Below, one piece after another: positions 13,631-26,074 of a stretch of 64,000 nucleotides of DNA. The translations under genes were made by a program, and so were the position numbers. The DNA is from Cladobotryum mycophilum (Eukaryota; Ascomycota; Sordariomycetes; Hypocreales; Hypocreaceae): positions 7,564,001 to 7,628,000 of the forward strand of contig CM071589.1 of NCBI GenBank assembly GCA_036429605.1, written 5' to 3'. Position 1 is the stretch's first letter; each line of letters begins with the position of its first letter. The notes under the pieces were generated by a model. It searched no databases. It was not told where the DNA came from and was given only the letters and a program-made list of their open reading frames with translations.

Positions 13631-15247
13631 ATTACATTATCCTAAGCTAGCACTAAGCTATCTCGCGAGTAGAGGGAGAGCCTGCTAAACAGAAATCTTG
13701 GAACTGTAGAATACCCTATATAATAATTACAATACCAATGAAACGACCATTGAGAAGCTTCTGCAAACTAATGGACATAGGATAGGCTCTGGCAAGGTAT
13801 AATGCAACTTAAGCTAAATGAGTCAAGGCGAATGCTATGGAGCGCTGTTAGGAATCCAACCTAACTCACTCTAACACGCATGGATCAAAGATAAGCCTTT
13901 CTAAGAATACACCGTGAAGCCTAGCAATGCGTTAGGATCATATACTGTGAACTTATAGTAATTATTTCCAATCCATTTTAAATCCAAATAAAGGCCATAG
14001 CCATTCGTGTAGTTTAATGTACTCTTATTAAGAAAGCTAAAGAAGTAAACGGGATACATATATATCTTAAATCAGTGATGAATTATTGACCTACCTTGAA
14101 TTCTCTTCGCATAATCTTTTACTAACCACTAGCAACACTATAAAATCGAGTTTTCAGAGGATACTTTTGGCAAGTAGATCTCGCTCCACAGGATCTATCC
14201 TCAGTGATTCTTTAAGTAAATTATGACCAAGGTCATAGAGGTCTCCTTCAACCCAATCCTCCGTCTTCCCTTATCCTTTCTTAAACTTTATCACCGGGTC
14301 AGCCATAATCTGAGATTTCCTCTCAAAGTCGACACTATGTAATGGAAGAATTGTTTATTACATTTTCACGAAGTGTATATGATCTTTTACATCTTCTATT
14401 TAAACTTTTAATCAAGTACTAGATTCATGCCATGCTCAATTGAGAGTTGAGATACCCGTAGCCACATCGCTGACATTGGTACTGGAATCACAGGGAACCA
14501 GCTTCGATATCTCGGACGCTTACTTAATTCGACTAGTCTCCGGAAAGCTTCCAATACGCTTTTCGCTCTCTGATATTTGCTGTTTAGCCGTATCTCACTA
14601 AACCAGCGGCTATCAGTTCCTGTGAAGCACACCTAAATGAATTCACCTTCTATCGAAGGCATGATCGTGATCTATCAAACCCCACGATGCCTCGTACTCA
14701 TGTGCACACTATCCATAGTGTTTAAGGGTTCTTCTCAGATGTGCCTCATCTACATTTGTAGGGGAAAGCTATTGGTGGTTGGCGTCGTCTTAACGCTAGG
14801 CTAACGGTTTTGCAGAAGATTTACAGAAAATCGTCATACGCGTTCGAGACCTACGCGAAACGCAATCATACAGTGCTGGTTCTCGTACTTCCTTCTGTTT
14901 TCGAAAAAGTCATCATATTAATTAGCAGTTCGATAGGCCGTAATATTTATAAGATAAGCTTAACGTGAATTCGAAACTCTGCAATCTTCTTGAGTCTTCT
15001 CCGTTCACGTACTGTACGCGGTGTCCTCTGACGCGTGGCTATTTTTGGCACCGCAGCGCTCCATGCTAGCATTTCTCTTGAACCCCACACCTACGACTGG
15101 GACCACTTCCTTGAACCACCTGCAGTTTATCAGCGTGCTGGATTGCTCCAGACACTGTGACTCCTACTAAGAGGCGATCAGTTCTGTCTTTCGACGGCAT
15201 TTTGAACGCCGGCTTGGGTTGCAGCGCCGAGGTCTGCAAGAGGTGTC
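13631..15247. other. Normal-GC intergenic DNA with a possible gene relic
   Basis: Composition returns to normal, but no complete gene is found. On the minus strand 14632-14408 an open stretch of 74 codons includes WFPVIPVPMSAMWLRVSQL. This resembles the C-terminal part of extended-SDR/NAD-epimerase-like proteins, so it may be a decayed fragment. Its flanks give no continuing frame. The last 250 bases serve as the promoter of the Zn2Cys6 gene. Confidence 0.35.
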
Positions 15248-17376
15248 ATGCCCAAAGCTCCGCGAGTACTCCAGGCATGCCAGGGATGGTAAGTACCGTG
15301 TTGTCCACGCCTAGCTCTCGCTATGCTGCGTCCTTGTTGATTAATTGACACTCTATCTAGTCGTTTGCGGAAGGTCAGATGCGACGGCATTAGACCGCGC
15401 TGCAATGTTTGCTCAGAGCATGGCCGGCAGTGCGACTGGTCAGACAAGCCGGCTCCCGGAGGTTACAGAGCAGTGCCAAACGAGGTGGTAATGAATGATT
15501 CGGAGCGAATTCGTAGCATCCATAGGATCACTGACCATTCGGAAACAAGCAATGATTCACCAGATGGCATGAGTCTGACCTTTGTCACCGATGACCTTCC
15601 ACCCGAAGCCTTAGTGCAGCGATTGCTAGACATCTTCCTTGACCGTCACCATGCCGTTGAGTTGTGTGGATGTTTGCACAAGGATGATATGAAGAGCGAT
15701 ATCCATGCAGACAATAACAGGTTTCTCCTATACTCAATATTGGCTTTATCAGGTTTGTATCTCACCGACAGAGAAGCTACCCAAGATCGGAGGTTTGCAT
15801 CCGCCAAAAGCTTATCACAGCATTATCTTTTGAAGGCTAGATCGGCATCCCGCCAAACCTCCGATCAACCATCAGGTTCGGCGACATACATTCAGTAGAT
15901 GGAAGAATCAACCGCTAACATCATCAAGTCACCTCAATCCAAGCAAATCTATGCCTAGGTCTCCGAGAGCTTCTGACTGCATCGGCGGCAAGGGCGTGGA
16001 TGCATGTCGGGCTTGCCATTCGAATGGCTCAGGCCTTGCGTTTACGAATGGAGTACAATCAACGACATGCTCCTCGCCAGAGAGAAGTAAGGAGACGCAC
16101 ATTCTGGGCATGTGTAGTGCTCGACCGCTTGGTAGCCTACTGTACATTTCGTACGCAAACCATCGATACCTCTCTTGTCAAGATCCACCTTCCCTGCAGT
16201 GATGTTGCTTTTGCTTTTGGTCACGATATTCCTGGGCCGCAATTCCAAGATCTAGGTGTAGCTGTCGGTGAAGGCGGAGAGCTAAGGGTGCAGCCATATT
16301 TCATCAAGACACTGATACTCTGGGGGAACATTGCATCGGATCATGTGGATAGAGGACGCCGGAATTTTGAGTTGTCCCCATATGATCCTCTGAGCGAGAA
16401 TTGGAAGAATGAGTCCATCATGAAACAGTGGTGTTCCTCTCTTCCTGGAGAACTAAGGTGGTCGGAAGAAAATTTGCGAGCTCATCAGTCACTTGGCCAA
16501 GCGTTATTCTTCGTTCAGATGCACTTCCTCATAGTTCACGCTTCGTTTCTTGTTCATCACGAATACCTTCCCCAAATCGAAGAGTCTGAGTCGGCGGGGA
16601 GGTATCCGCATTCAGTCAAGACTGATCAGGCTGGCATACCCTTTACCGAGGCCGACTCGAGAATCATTTTGACTTGCCTTGATGGCGCCAGGCAATTGGT
16701 GAACATGATTCGGCTCCTGGTGACTCATGGCTGGGAACTCAGTGACTTGCATCTCAGTGTCTGTATCGGCATGCCTATTGTGACGGCCGCTAGTGTGCTT
16801 TTGTGGGCTATACACTGTAGCCAATGCACAGCGCCGATTGATGCTTCGCAGATCAATATATACGAGGCTAGGCATGATGTCAACCTCTTGTTATCCACAC
16901 TCGAGTCTTTGGCCCAGCACTGGGAGCTTGCACAGGCCTGGGCGACTGCTGTCAAGCTGTTAGACAAGTTTTACCTTGCCAAGTATTCGGGCATTAACGA
17001 TTCGATGGGAACATCCGTTCCAGCAACGACCACGGAACCTCGACTGAACGTCAACACAAATGCTGATTCGGACCCTAAATCAGCGCCACCCCATCGCTTG
17101 TTAGATGGCGATGGGCTTCCCGACATTACAATGATCCCCCAGGCACTCTACTACAAGGTGCGGCTCATTACCGGTCTTGCCATGGAACTACCGGAATTGC
17201 TATATCAGAATTTATTACGCCGGCAAGATTATGAGCCATTACAAATGCCGGACCAACAGCCATTAGATCTTTGGGACTTTGACTCGAGCTTCTTATGGCT
17301 GACCGACCTCGATCTGCCCGCAGATCCATCCCTCTGGGCGGAATTTGCACCTTCGGCAGGCTCAAGTAACTTTTAA
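15248..17376 (+). CDS. Zn2Cys6 fungal transcription factor
   Basis: Exons 15248-15288, 15361-15875 and 15929-17376 (introns 72 and 53 nt, the second with a CTAAC branch site) give 667 residues. The first intron splits the zinc cluster: Cys11 and Cys14 (the latter split by the intron), then RLRKVRC, giving six cysteines (11, 14, 21, 28, 31, 38) in the C-x2-C-x6-C-x6-C-x2-C-x6-C pattern. The middle shows the fungal transcription-factor domain, with TSIQANLCLG, ARAWMHVGLAIRMAQAL and RRRTFWACVVLDR in order. The start at MPKAPR is forced by the frame of the zinc cluster. It is the only intact C6 regulator in the window, so it is a candidate for controlling the acyltransferase or the UstYa cluster. 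The gene looks complete. Confidence 0.9.
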
Positions 17377-17439
17377 ATATGATACATATGCTCTGTTTTA
17401 CGGATGCATCGCACGAAACTTTCCCAATTAACGATTACA

Positions 17440-18515
17440 ACCTGGTGCCTCTCGCTCCATCAACACCCTGTATTAGCTCTCCCACACGCATCGCACCCTC
17501 GTATGATCCTTGATAACCCATATGTCGTGACTGTAGTTGGGCACGACCCAGACAGCATCTTCAAGCCTTTCCTTTTCTACTCTGACACCACCCTTTCGCA
17601 CCGGCCTGAATCCGACTCCATGACTAAAAAGGTCAAGTTCATTTTGTCTATCCGTCAATGCTAGACATAGTTCTACAGCACGAGCCATGAGTCCGCGTCC
17701 CAGCTTCCTTTCCGATGGCAGCCACCAAGGATAGTGCCTCCACCAGCCGATCGCTTCATAATTGAGCACACATCATCCTGACTGCAATCTGTTCTAGATG
17801 TGGCAAGCATCGTGTCGCCCGGATCGTGGCGAACAAGGAAGATTAGACTCCAAGCCGGTATCACGGCATTGTCCTCAGCGCTTGCAAGTGTCACTTCTCA
17901 ATCCCGGTACAGTGTATGACTGTGGTTCCAATTGGCCCTCGTATCGATGAGGAAGAAGCTGAAGGGAGTGCAGATGCTTGGCGAATATGCGATACATTCC
18001 CACGCTGAAACGCGACGCCATTTCCGGGCACCGATTCACTAATCAAGCCAAGTAAACAGGCGCATTAATGCATACAGACTGAAATGCAGCGCCGGACTCA
18101 AAGCTTCGCGGCAGCTCTCTTGCGTCCAGGTGTCAGAGATTAGGTATGACTTTATAGAACCAGGGTCTCAGTGTCCTACGCCGTGAGTGATCTAAACCAT
18201 TGCCCTGAGGCTGAAAGGTTATCGCTTTGGCGTCCGAAGACGCGTATGTACCGAAATTCAACGCTAGTCTCGGGATGGTCTCTCGCAAGTGTGGCTAATC
18301 TTGACCAAGAATCTCGTTGCGAATGAAAGTTGGTTTCATCGGCGATTGGAAGAAAATTAGCACCAGCCCACCTAAGGAGCCGTTTATTCGAATGAATAAT
18401 CGCTAGGTATATGCTTTTCAATGACAGTAATTCTATATGCCGGATTGCTTTACGATCATAGCAGAGTTGTGGTGAGGCCATACACCCCAGCACCAAGCAC
18501 AACAATTGTCGTCAT
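17440..18515 (-). pseudogene. D-amino-acid oxidase-like FAD protein, decayed
   Basis: Reading the minus strand from 18515, the N-terminus TIVVLGAGVYGLTT is the FAD-binding GxGxxG motif, followed at once by TGA and TAA. In a second frame AGANFLPIADE and a PETSV segment follow (about 18400-18200), then GGGTILGG (about 17800), then GVGFRPVRKGGVRVEKE and a degraded NYSHD (about 17590-17530). These are the family landmarks in the right order: GANW, GGT, GxRPxRxGGxRxE and HNYGH. At least two stops and several frame changes separate them, so this is a dead gene. Living relatives oxidise D-amino acids in peroxisomes. Confidence 0.75.
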
Positions 18516-18947
18516 GACGTGAATGGTGGATGAGATTATTTAGACCGAGCCAGGTTCAGATTCTTAGACACGGTATTCTTGACATTTTTAGACATTTCTC
18601 AGCAATGGAATTATGTTTCTCATTTCGTATATCGTTGATCTTGCCGCCCCAATTACAACTGTCCTTTGTCTGTCGACTTGACTGAGGGCATTCGATCTTG
18701 TACAATGATGCAGGAGTCGGAAACTAAACTTCATCCCGCAGTTCCGTTTAGCCTTAGGTGTTTCCGGCCCCGCACCGGAAACTAACTAAATACGGAATAT
18801 GGTGCTGACGCGATTGAGGTGATGGCATTGTGATGCTGTTCCTGGGGGTTGGTTACTCAAGCTCTTTAAAGATAGAGGATTAGACTTTTTCTTCCATTCT
18901 GTGTAGACTTGAATAATTATTGCTGATATTATATCATCCACCTTAAA
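18516..18947. other. Intergenic promoter region
   Basis: No coding sequence. This is the upstream region of the acyltransferase gene and holds the palindrome listed separately. Confidence 0.6.
18760..18782. promoter_or_regulatory. Inverted repeat GTTTCCGG-N7-CCGGAAAC
   Basis: A perfect 8-nt inverted repeat with a 7-nt spacer lies about 165 bp upstream of the acyltransferase start. Zn2Cys6 proteins bind paired CCG/CGG triplets at fixed spacing, so it is a plausible operator. A related palindrome with no spacer occurs at 50642-50653. Binding is inference. Confidence 0.45.
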
Positions 18948-20304
18948 ATGTTGGAAATTACTTGTTCAGGAACGCCATATGAGGTAAGTACATAACACTG
19001 TCGTTGGGCTCATCCCAGACAAATTCACCTGATCTCCATCAGCCTCCTTACTCACACTCACCACAGATTGGACAAAAGCATGGAAGCCAAGCAGCACGCT
19101 TGGTGCGCGGAAGCATCAAGTTCTATGAAGAGTATTTTCAGCGTAAAAGCAAATTGACTTGGCCTTCCGCTATGCGCGCCGCAGAAAAATATCTGCCCTT
19201 CCTCGAGCAGCATGTGCCTCACCTTGTAGAGGAGATGAGAGGTTAGTTGGCTCATCACACGACTGCTATTGACTCGACAAGATGTCCATTGTCTGATATC
19301 CGCATATGTGTAGGTGTTGCTGACGGTGCGGGCTTTTCGTTCCTTTCGATTCTTGCCTTGAACACCCGTTCCGAAATCTCCATGGGTTTGATGGACGATG
19401 GCTGTACCTCTGTGGCTTGGAAAACCGACAGATTCAGCGTGGCGGGGCAAAACTGGGATGCAAGTTCTAACCTTGCCTAAGACTCGAAAACATTGTTCAC
19501 TAATTTTTATCCCTCTTTAAGTGGGAAGATCCGCAGAAAGAAAGACTTGTCCTGCTTCATATTCGGCCAAACCAAGACAACTTTCACCCCAAGCCCAGTA
19601 TCAGTCAGGTGACTGAGGCAGGCATTATTGGAAAGATTGGTCTCAACTCGTCGGGAGTTGCTGTGTTTTTGAACGCCATCAGGGCTCGAGGAGTTAATTA
19701 CCAGGCACTCCCTCTTCACCTTACCTTCCGTGTAGCTATGGAGAGCACCTCGCGTCTCAAGGCTGTCGCAAAGCTTCGATCCCTTGGATCCGGAACTTCT
19801 GGTCATATACTTATTGCGGACATCACCGGCGCAACATCTCTTGAATTCACACATTATGATATTGTTCAGATGGAGATGGCGAACGGTCAAATCGCCCACA
19901 CCAATCATTTCTTAGCGGAGCACAACCCACCAGTAACAGACTCGGTTATTTTCCCCGATACATTTACACGAATGGAGCGAATTCAAAACTTATTGCATGA
20001 ATCATGGCCTCAGCCTGCGCAGAGCGGGAACGGGGCGGTTTCTGCTCTAGAGAGCATGCTTGCGGATGAAATGGGATATCCCGCCTCCATCAATAGGAGA
20101 AGTAGTGGCCCGGAGAACATGAGTTCGACTCTTTTTAGTATTGTTACAGATCTCCATGCAAAGACTGCAGCCATACGAATCGGGAGACCAACGGAATGCG
20201 AGGAGATTGTGCGACTCGACTTGTCGGGGCTGCAATCTGCTGGGCGCGTTTCTAGGAGGGGAGTCGATGGATTTGGGAGGAAACACTCCAATGGACATTT
20301 GTGA
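18948..20304 (+). CDS. Isopenicillin N acyltransferase-like protein (peptidase C45)
   Basis: Exons 18948-18983, 19067-19241, 19314-19459 and 19522-20304 add up to 1140 nt, 379 residues. The first three junctions are phase 0, 1 and 0; the third intron (19460-19521) has a GCAAGT donor. The protein starts MLEITCSGTPYEIG, as penicillin acyltransferases do. It carries the self-cleavage site DDGC-T with the N-terminal nucleophile at Cys101 (Cys103 in Penicillium PenDE), then AGQNWDWEDP and the GIIGKIGLNSSGV segment. Family members are Ntn-hydrolases that self-process and move acyl groups on or off amide nitrogens, often in peroxisomes. No isopenicillin N synthase is nearby, so it may instead tailor a peptide or amino acid; a link to the UstYa cluster is possible but unproven. 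The gene is intact. Confidence 0.88.
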
Positions 20305-20409
20305 ATGCATGAGAACGGAATCTTTTTAATTCACACTTTAGTTATCTTGCTTTGTCTTGACAATAGAATCAACCCACAACATCATAACCTAACTGCGGCC
20401 ATGGAGCGC

Positions 20410-20880
20410 TTAAAATCCAACTGCAATCCGTACACCACTCGACGTTGTAGTCTGCTCAAAAGAGATCTGGCCTCCGCAATCTGTGGAAGTCTCATATGCA
20501 TCGTCCAGGCTTTCAACAACCGTGCCTATCGATGGAGGGCCAAAAGCAACTTCTGTGTGCGGTAACCCTTTGTAAGCAGGATCTTCAAGATGCCAGTTTG
20601 ATAGCCACGAATGCCCCGATTTCCACTCGGCAGCGTCCATGTGCCAATCTCTAAGATCTTTTGCGCTAATCAAGAGTCAATCCAAGTCGCTGTCCATGTG
20701 TAGTTTCCAACATTTGTGACGTGAATAGTGCTCGTTTGTGCATAGCTGAAAGAAATTTCAAAAAAGCATTGGATGACTCGATCACCACCTCTTTCGCAAT
20801 TCTTGTGATGTGAAGTAGTCCCGGGGATATAAGATGTAAAAGCAGCTCAAATGAGACCACTTCCCTTTTCGTCTCGCCCT
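20410..20880 (-). pseudogene. Decayed secreted-protein gene, function unknown
   Basis: The minus strand has two overlapping good-looking stretches in different frames: one with VTNVGNYTWTATWID ending in a stop, the other with GLPHTEVAFGPPSI and a Cys-Gly-Gly-Gln end. A TGA interrupts the upstream part. The pattern is like a Cys-containing secreted fungal protein of unknown role, now broken. No start or signal peptide can be assigned. Confidence 0.4.
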
Positions 20881-22700
20881 AGTGCAAGACCCACATATGT
20901 CGTGTCTTGTTGGCCAATAAAGCTGATCTGTTGTCCAAGTATGTATCTAAAATCTCAAAGTGCATTCTTGAGGCTGAAAGGGAAGGATATGTTATTGAAG
21001 CCTGTGGGTGGCCACTTGAAAGGCTCCAAGGGATCTGCACAATTGGCAATAGCTGTCCGAGACAATCACTTGACAATAGTCCTATCAGAATAGGTAAAGA
21101 GGTTTTCATCTTGAGTAGATTCTGTAGAATGAGGAGGAAGAAATGTGGATATGTGGTAGCATAGCGGGGCGTGAGGAATCAGCGAGGACCTCGACCAATT
21201 TATGGCAGGGAGCTTGTTTAAACGCTGAAAGTACCTCATCAATGAACATCCAAGAATATGGGATTGCAATGTCATTTAAATATTTTTATACTCCCTTAAA
21301 CTAATTCAACACAGCAACTTTGGGTTTGCAATTGCATCCTCGCTACAAGTACTTATAGATTCGTTTTCTTTTTTTTTTTTAGATCTCTATGCTTAAGTTT
21401 CATCATGTAGATACACGGCCAGCTAACCCAGCTCAACAATATTTCCTCCCTTTAACGATACCTAGATGCCGTTACTTTTCCTTGGGACCTTCGCTGCCCC
21501 CTACACTCTAAAATCTCCGTAGCAATTTTCTCTCTTGTTGAATCGTGCGAGTTGCCTTGAATTGACTATATATTGCACCGTTCTGCCATAATAACACGTG
21601 CCCCAGACGATCCCTAGCTTCGCACTCATTTCCTCCAACTGGGAGATATGGAGATACCACCCATTAGAATACTCTCTCACCAATGGAGCTGAAGGAAAAG
21701 CCGTAGTGATGCCCGTTGCTATTCGATTGGCGCTGTGTACAATGGATCACTGTGTCACAACTAGGAAGCAAGAAGCACTAACCAAGGCCTGATGAGCTGA
21801 CATTAAGGCTTGGGAGCCGCAGCGAGTAGAGTCTCTAAAATGGAACAAAGACTCACGCTGAGAATATAAATGAGATTCGAGACGGTTTAGCTTTCGAGGC
21901 AGCGCTAAAGTTCTCCTCTACATACATTGGACAAGAAGACGCAATGGAACAAATATTAGACCATTTCATGATCTACAATCTGCACTAACTCCATAACTAC
22001 GCAGTGAACTCGAGACATCCTGCTTTGAGGACAACGGCAGGTATTAGGGGTATCTCACCATCGGCGGCTAGCAGGTTAATAGCCGCAGCCACACTTTATA
22101 CATTGACCAAGTTAGAAATGTTAGGAGATAGCATATCACGGGAATATACTTGGCTTGGTGTTTGGCATTCAAGTGTGGATTTAAGCACTAGCACCACTTC
22201 TGCCTTTTATACTGAATTTAGGCGTCGAAACGATGTTAGAGGCAATTTGCGCCCCATCGATACCTGTGACCAGCCGTGTGCGGTTATTGAAATTAGGTCC
22301 AGTCATTTGGCAGGTCCATCCTGATGAATTCGTACCTTCACATGGTTGTGCGCGTCAATGGAGAAATAGAAACAGCGGAGGATAGAGAGAATGTGAGATA
22401 GCATAAGCATGATTCTACAGATTTATCTCCTATTTTCTTCTTATATTCTTACATTGCTTTCAAACGCGCGCATAATATGTTAACCTTTCTCCTACCCGGT
22501 GTGCAAACCGTCTCATTTCACAAATTCTTCTTTCGTTCTTAGAGTTAAGCTGCCCTAACCTTCTAGCTTCTAAGTGTAGTAATGGTGCTTCGTTCCTAAG
22601 GGTCCTTCTAATAGCTCTATTGCACTATTTAATTTGCCTTGTGCATATAAAAGCAATATATACTCTAATCCTTTATTTTAATTGTCCTTTAGCTATATAA
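20881..22700. other. Intergenic stretch, nothing recognised
   Basis: Only short open stretches in all frames; none shows family motifs or consistent splice structure. A 13-base T run lies near 21,370. Confidence 0.5.
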
Positions 22701-22711
22701 GGCTGAGCAAG

Positions 22712-22957
22712 CTAATATTTAAGCAAGAAATTAAACGGGATAATGGCAGTTTCCTTTGCAGCATGGAGAGCAGAGGCAATGTTCACAGCCAGCTCGCCCT
22801 TGGAGGCATCGTTGCCAGGCAGGGTAGGCGCGCTACTGCAGTTTATGCATTTATAGTCGATTAGAGCTTGAACCAGCTGGACAGCGCGGTCCGCGCTGCT
22901 GCCGGAGCCTATTTGGTAGTAGGCGCACATGGAGGCGTGAAGCCACACGCTCCCCAT
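22712..22957 (-). pseudogene. Possible KP4-type killer-protein fragment
   Basis: An 81-codon open stretch has a Cys-Ala-Tyr-Tyr-Gln segment, a VQLVQALIDYKCINC segment and a later GELAVNI. This order resembles the second half of KP4-like small secreted proteins (Cys-Ala-Phe-x-Gln, Cys-x2-Cys-Gly-Ser, LTVN). The conserved CGS and final Cys are missing, and there is no signal peptide, so it is a relic at best. The assignment is tentative. Confidence 0.3.
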
Positions 22958-22959
22958 GC

Positions 22960-24160
22960 CCGGGTATTATTTGGTCTAAATTCGTACATTAGTATTTTCC
23001 TCTTGAGTTTGGCGCAAGACCCTAGACCAGTACACTTTGAGAATTTCGGAAATGTCTAGGGTAGCGAGTGTTCTCGACTTGTCACAATTGCAAATGGCGC
23101 AAATATTAGCACTTTCACGGTGGAAAGAATGCAAAATCTTTAAAGAGCAGAGGGTAAGTATTTACCTTTTATTACTTAACTTTACTCGACCCAAGGGCTA
23201 TCAGCAATAACTAATGTTCCAAACATTAATCATAAATAAGCTTGATGTATGCAAAAGTCAGAACCTTAAGTGACTCCACAAGGCCGCCAAGCTGGGAAAA
23301 AAGTGTGTATAGAATTTAATTTACTTAATAATTTCAAAGTGCCCATTCTAAGCGTCTAAAAAATCCCCATTGCACTATAAATGCTTTCCATATGCCCATC
23401 CAAAGCACAGCACGAGTCCATGCTTGCCTGCTATAATTAGTGACCCATTTCTGCCAAACAAAGAGTTCATCTCAAGTCACAACAGCTTGTCGGGGATGAT
23501 TGTCCGAGGCATCTGCAGTATTCAGGAAGTAGAAAACCCCGAGCCAATGTAGCGATTAAATGGCGGGGCATTTTAAGCCTCACAGTCTAAAAACTGCACC
23601 AACTCCCCCATCCATCTTGACCCTATCATTTGTGGACAGGGTAGTTTCTGAGTCTCCATAATGCCCACGTCAGATCAGGTTCAACGGCCATCACGAAGTC
23701 GCAGTGAGTGTTGTCGTGTGTACTCTGCCAGCAGCCCAAGGTCAGATGTAACCGTGAATTCCCCTGCGCCCCAGCTGCGTTAGGTCTGGTGTGTGCACTG
23801 TGTGCCTGGTACTTTGGGTCCACGCCAGAGACATTGCAGCTGGAGGTTTCCTGAGCGAGAGCTATTGAAGCGTCTCAGGCACTATGGAGGTCTGCCCGCC
23901 CCCCAGTACAACATTAAGTTTAAACCCTTACACCCGCCCACTATAGAGACAGCCTCCCCCAGTGAGGATGGCAGAGTCATTGGCGAATGCGCATCGAGAA
24001 GGGCCAGCGGGGGAGTGGGATAAAATTGTGGGCGAGCAGAGCATCAAGACTGAAACAGTCTGCGAGGCCAAGTACGCTTTTCTTGAGAAATGATATTCTA
24101 GGATGGTTAACTTTGATAGAAATTACTGGCAGCTTATGAATCAAGTGGTGTGTCCGGGAT
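22960..24160. other. Intergenic stretch, nothing recognised
   Basis: No consistent frame or RNA gene. It precedes the broken regulator gene, whose zinc-cluster exon should lie here but could not be found. Confidence 0.45.
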
Positions 24161-25700
24161 GTGGCTTGGTCTTTTGCTTTATTGACAACGGAAAAGTCTC
24201 TAGATTCCGAGGAAGAAAACGAGAATGGCGGTGGCAACGAAAAGAGCTCTTTGCATGATGGCGTGGGTGAGAATGTACTCGGAACAGTGTGGCGTCATGC
24301 GCACGAAATCAACAACCAATACCTTTTGTTGTTTGGTCCATGGAATAAAAAGATACATTTCTCTTCCTTGCGCCCTGAACAGGTCCGGATCATTAGACTC
24401 TGGCAGATTTACCTGGAAAACGTCAATCCCCAGCTCAAAATTACGCATACTCCTACCATGCAAGCACGTATCATTGGAGCCGCTGGCGATCTGAAAAACA
24501 TCATTCCCACGCCAGAAGCTCTCATGTTTGGTATATATTGCATGTCTGTCCAAAGTCTTGACGAAAACGAATGTCTTACTCTGTTAGGATCATGGCGAGA
24601 CGACCTCTTAAGGCGTTATCGTGTCGGATGCCAACAAGCTCTGCTGGATTGCAATGTTTTACGTACTGGAGACTGCAAATGTCTGACGACATTTTATCTC
24701 TATTTGGTATGTCGGTTGCTAATCTTTGCGCATCACTCCGATAACTCTAAGTATCAGATGTAGACCTCTGGTCTTTATCCTCGATACTTGGCGTTGCCAT
24801 CCGCCTTGCACAGCGCATCGGCATTTATAATTAGTCAAACTATACCAGATACACTCCTCTTGAGGATGAGATGTGCCGAAGACTGTGGTTGCCATTGGTC
24901 CTCTTTGATAATCGTGAGGTGTCTGATCACAAGGCTATTACAATGCTAGTCCTACCTGAGATTACAAAACTCCACCCAATGTAAATGATTTTGATCGACA
25001 GTCAGAGCTGAGGACTCCGCCAGCAGTTCGTAAAGCGCCTACCGAAGCCCTTTTGGCCGTGCTGTATAGTGACCTAGGCGACTTTGTTCGTCACAGTTCT
25101 TTTTGCCTCGACTTTACCAATCCGTCTTTGAAGACAATTACTAAAGATGCTCGACATCTCAATCGAAATGGCGACGAGTTGATTGAGCTTGAAAGTAATA
25201 GAGTATAAATAACTCAGGCTCTGCAACCAAGAGAATCCACCCCACTTCATGACAATTTGGACAACGCGAGCTTCCCTTGCAAGAAATCGTCTCTTGGAGC
25301 ATTGTGCAAGATATTCGGCTACACGACAGACTGACAAATAGCGTGATACCGCAGTCTCCTACGCTCTACGCATGTTTGAGTGTGATACGAAGTTCACGAC
25401 TTTACATCTTATAAAGGGTTTTCTTTGGCGAATCCAGTCTTATTTTCCGTTACCCGCATACATTCATATTGTCCAGGAGGTTCAAAAGCGACTTTTTGAA
25501 AACCGCGCAAGATATGCATTGAATGAGTGACAACTACAAGGCTTGCGTCAAAGATATGGATTCCAGCAGTTCCTTTTTTGAGCTTTTCTCCAAACTTATC
25601 CTCCAGGCCTAGCAAGCATTTGAAGCCAGTGGGCAACCTGGAAAGCCCTTCGAACCGCCATTCATTGTGTCGAATATCGACTACAAGATGACGCAGATGA
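24161..25700 (+). pseudogene. Zn2Cys6-type regulator, broken
   Basis: The first open part (24161-24720) matches the start of the fungal transcription-factor domain: LWQIYLENVNPQLKITHTPT, EALMFGIYCMSVQSL and RYRVGCQQALLD. After an intron with a GTATGT donor comes DVDLWSL and GVAIRLAQRIGIYN, then an in-frame TAG, then YTPLEDEMCRRLWLPLVLFDN in the same frame. Further down ALLAVLYSDLGDFVRH and later segments appear in changing frames, with more stops. The DNA-binding zinc cluster is not found. The gene is dead, in contrast to the intact regulator at 15.2 kb. Confidence 0.75.
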
Positions 25701-26074
25701 CACTGTATAAAGAGAAGGGGAGCAATAAGTATCTGAAGACTTCTTTTGGGAACAACCGATGAAGTTGTATTATTAATGGAGTTGCATAATCATGGACGAA
25801 CACATCACACGGAAGCACAACACTCTGTTTTGGGGTTCGGGGACGGACTGGCTCCGGGGACATTGGTATGAACTCAGATTGGACTGCAATGGATTGGTAT
25901 CCAATGCATCTTCGAGGTTAGGGAGTCTAGGACTGTCTTCTAGTACTCAACAGGATACACTTCTTTGATGGAACGAGCCATGGATAAGCTGCTTGGTAAA
26001 ACTTATAATTCAACTTGATCAAAGTCAAGACAAGCCGCAAGTAAGCATAACATATGAAAACCGAAGCGTTTCCA

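Noticed and set aside
15157..15348. Open frame with VCKRCH that could be taken as the zinc-cluster start
   Set aside because: It is in the wrong frame; the spliced frame from 15,248 gives the exact six-cysteine pattern.
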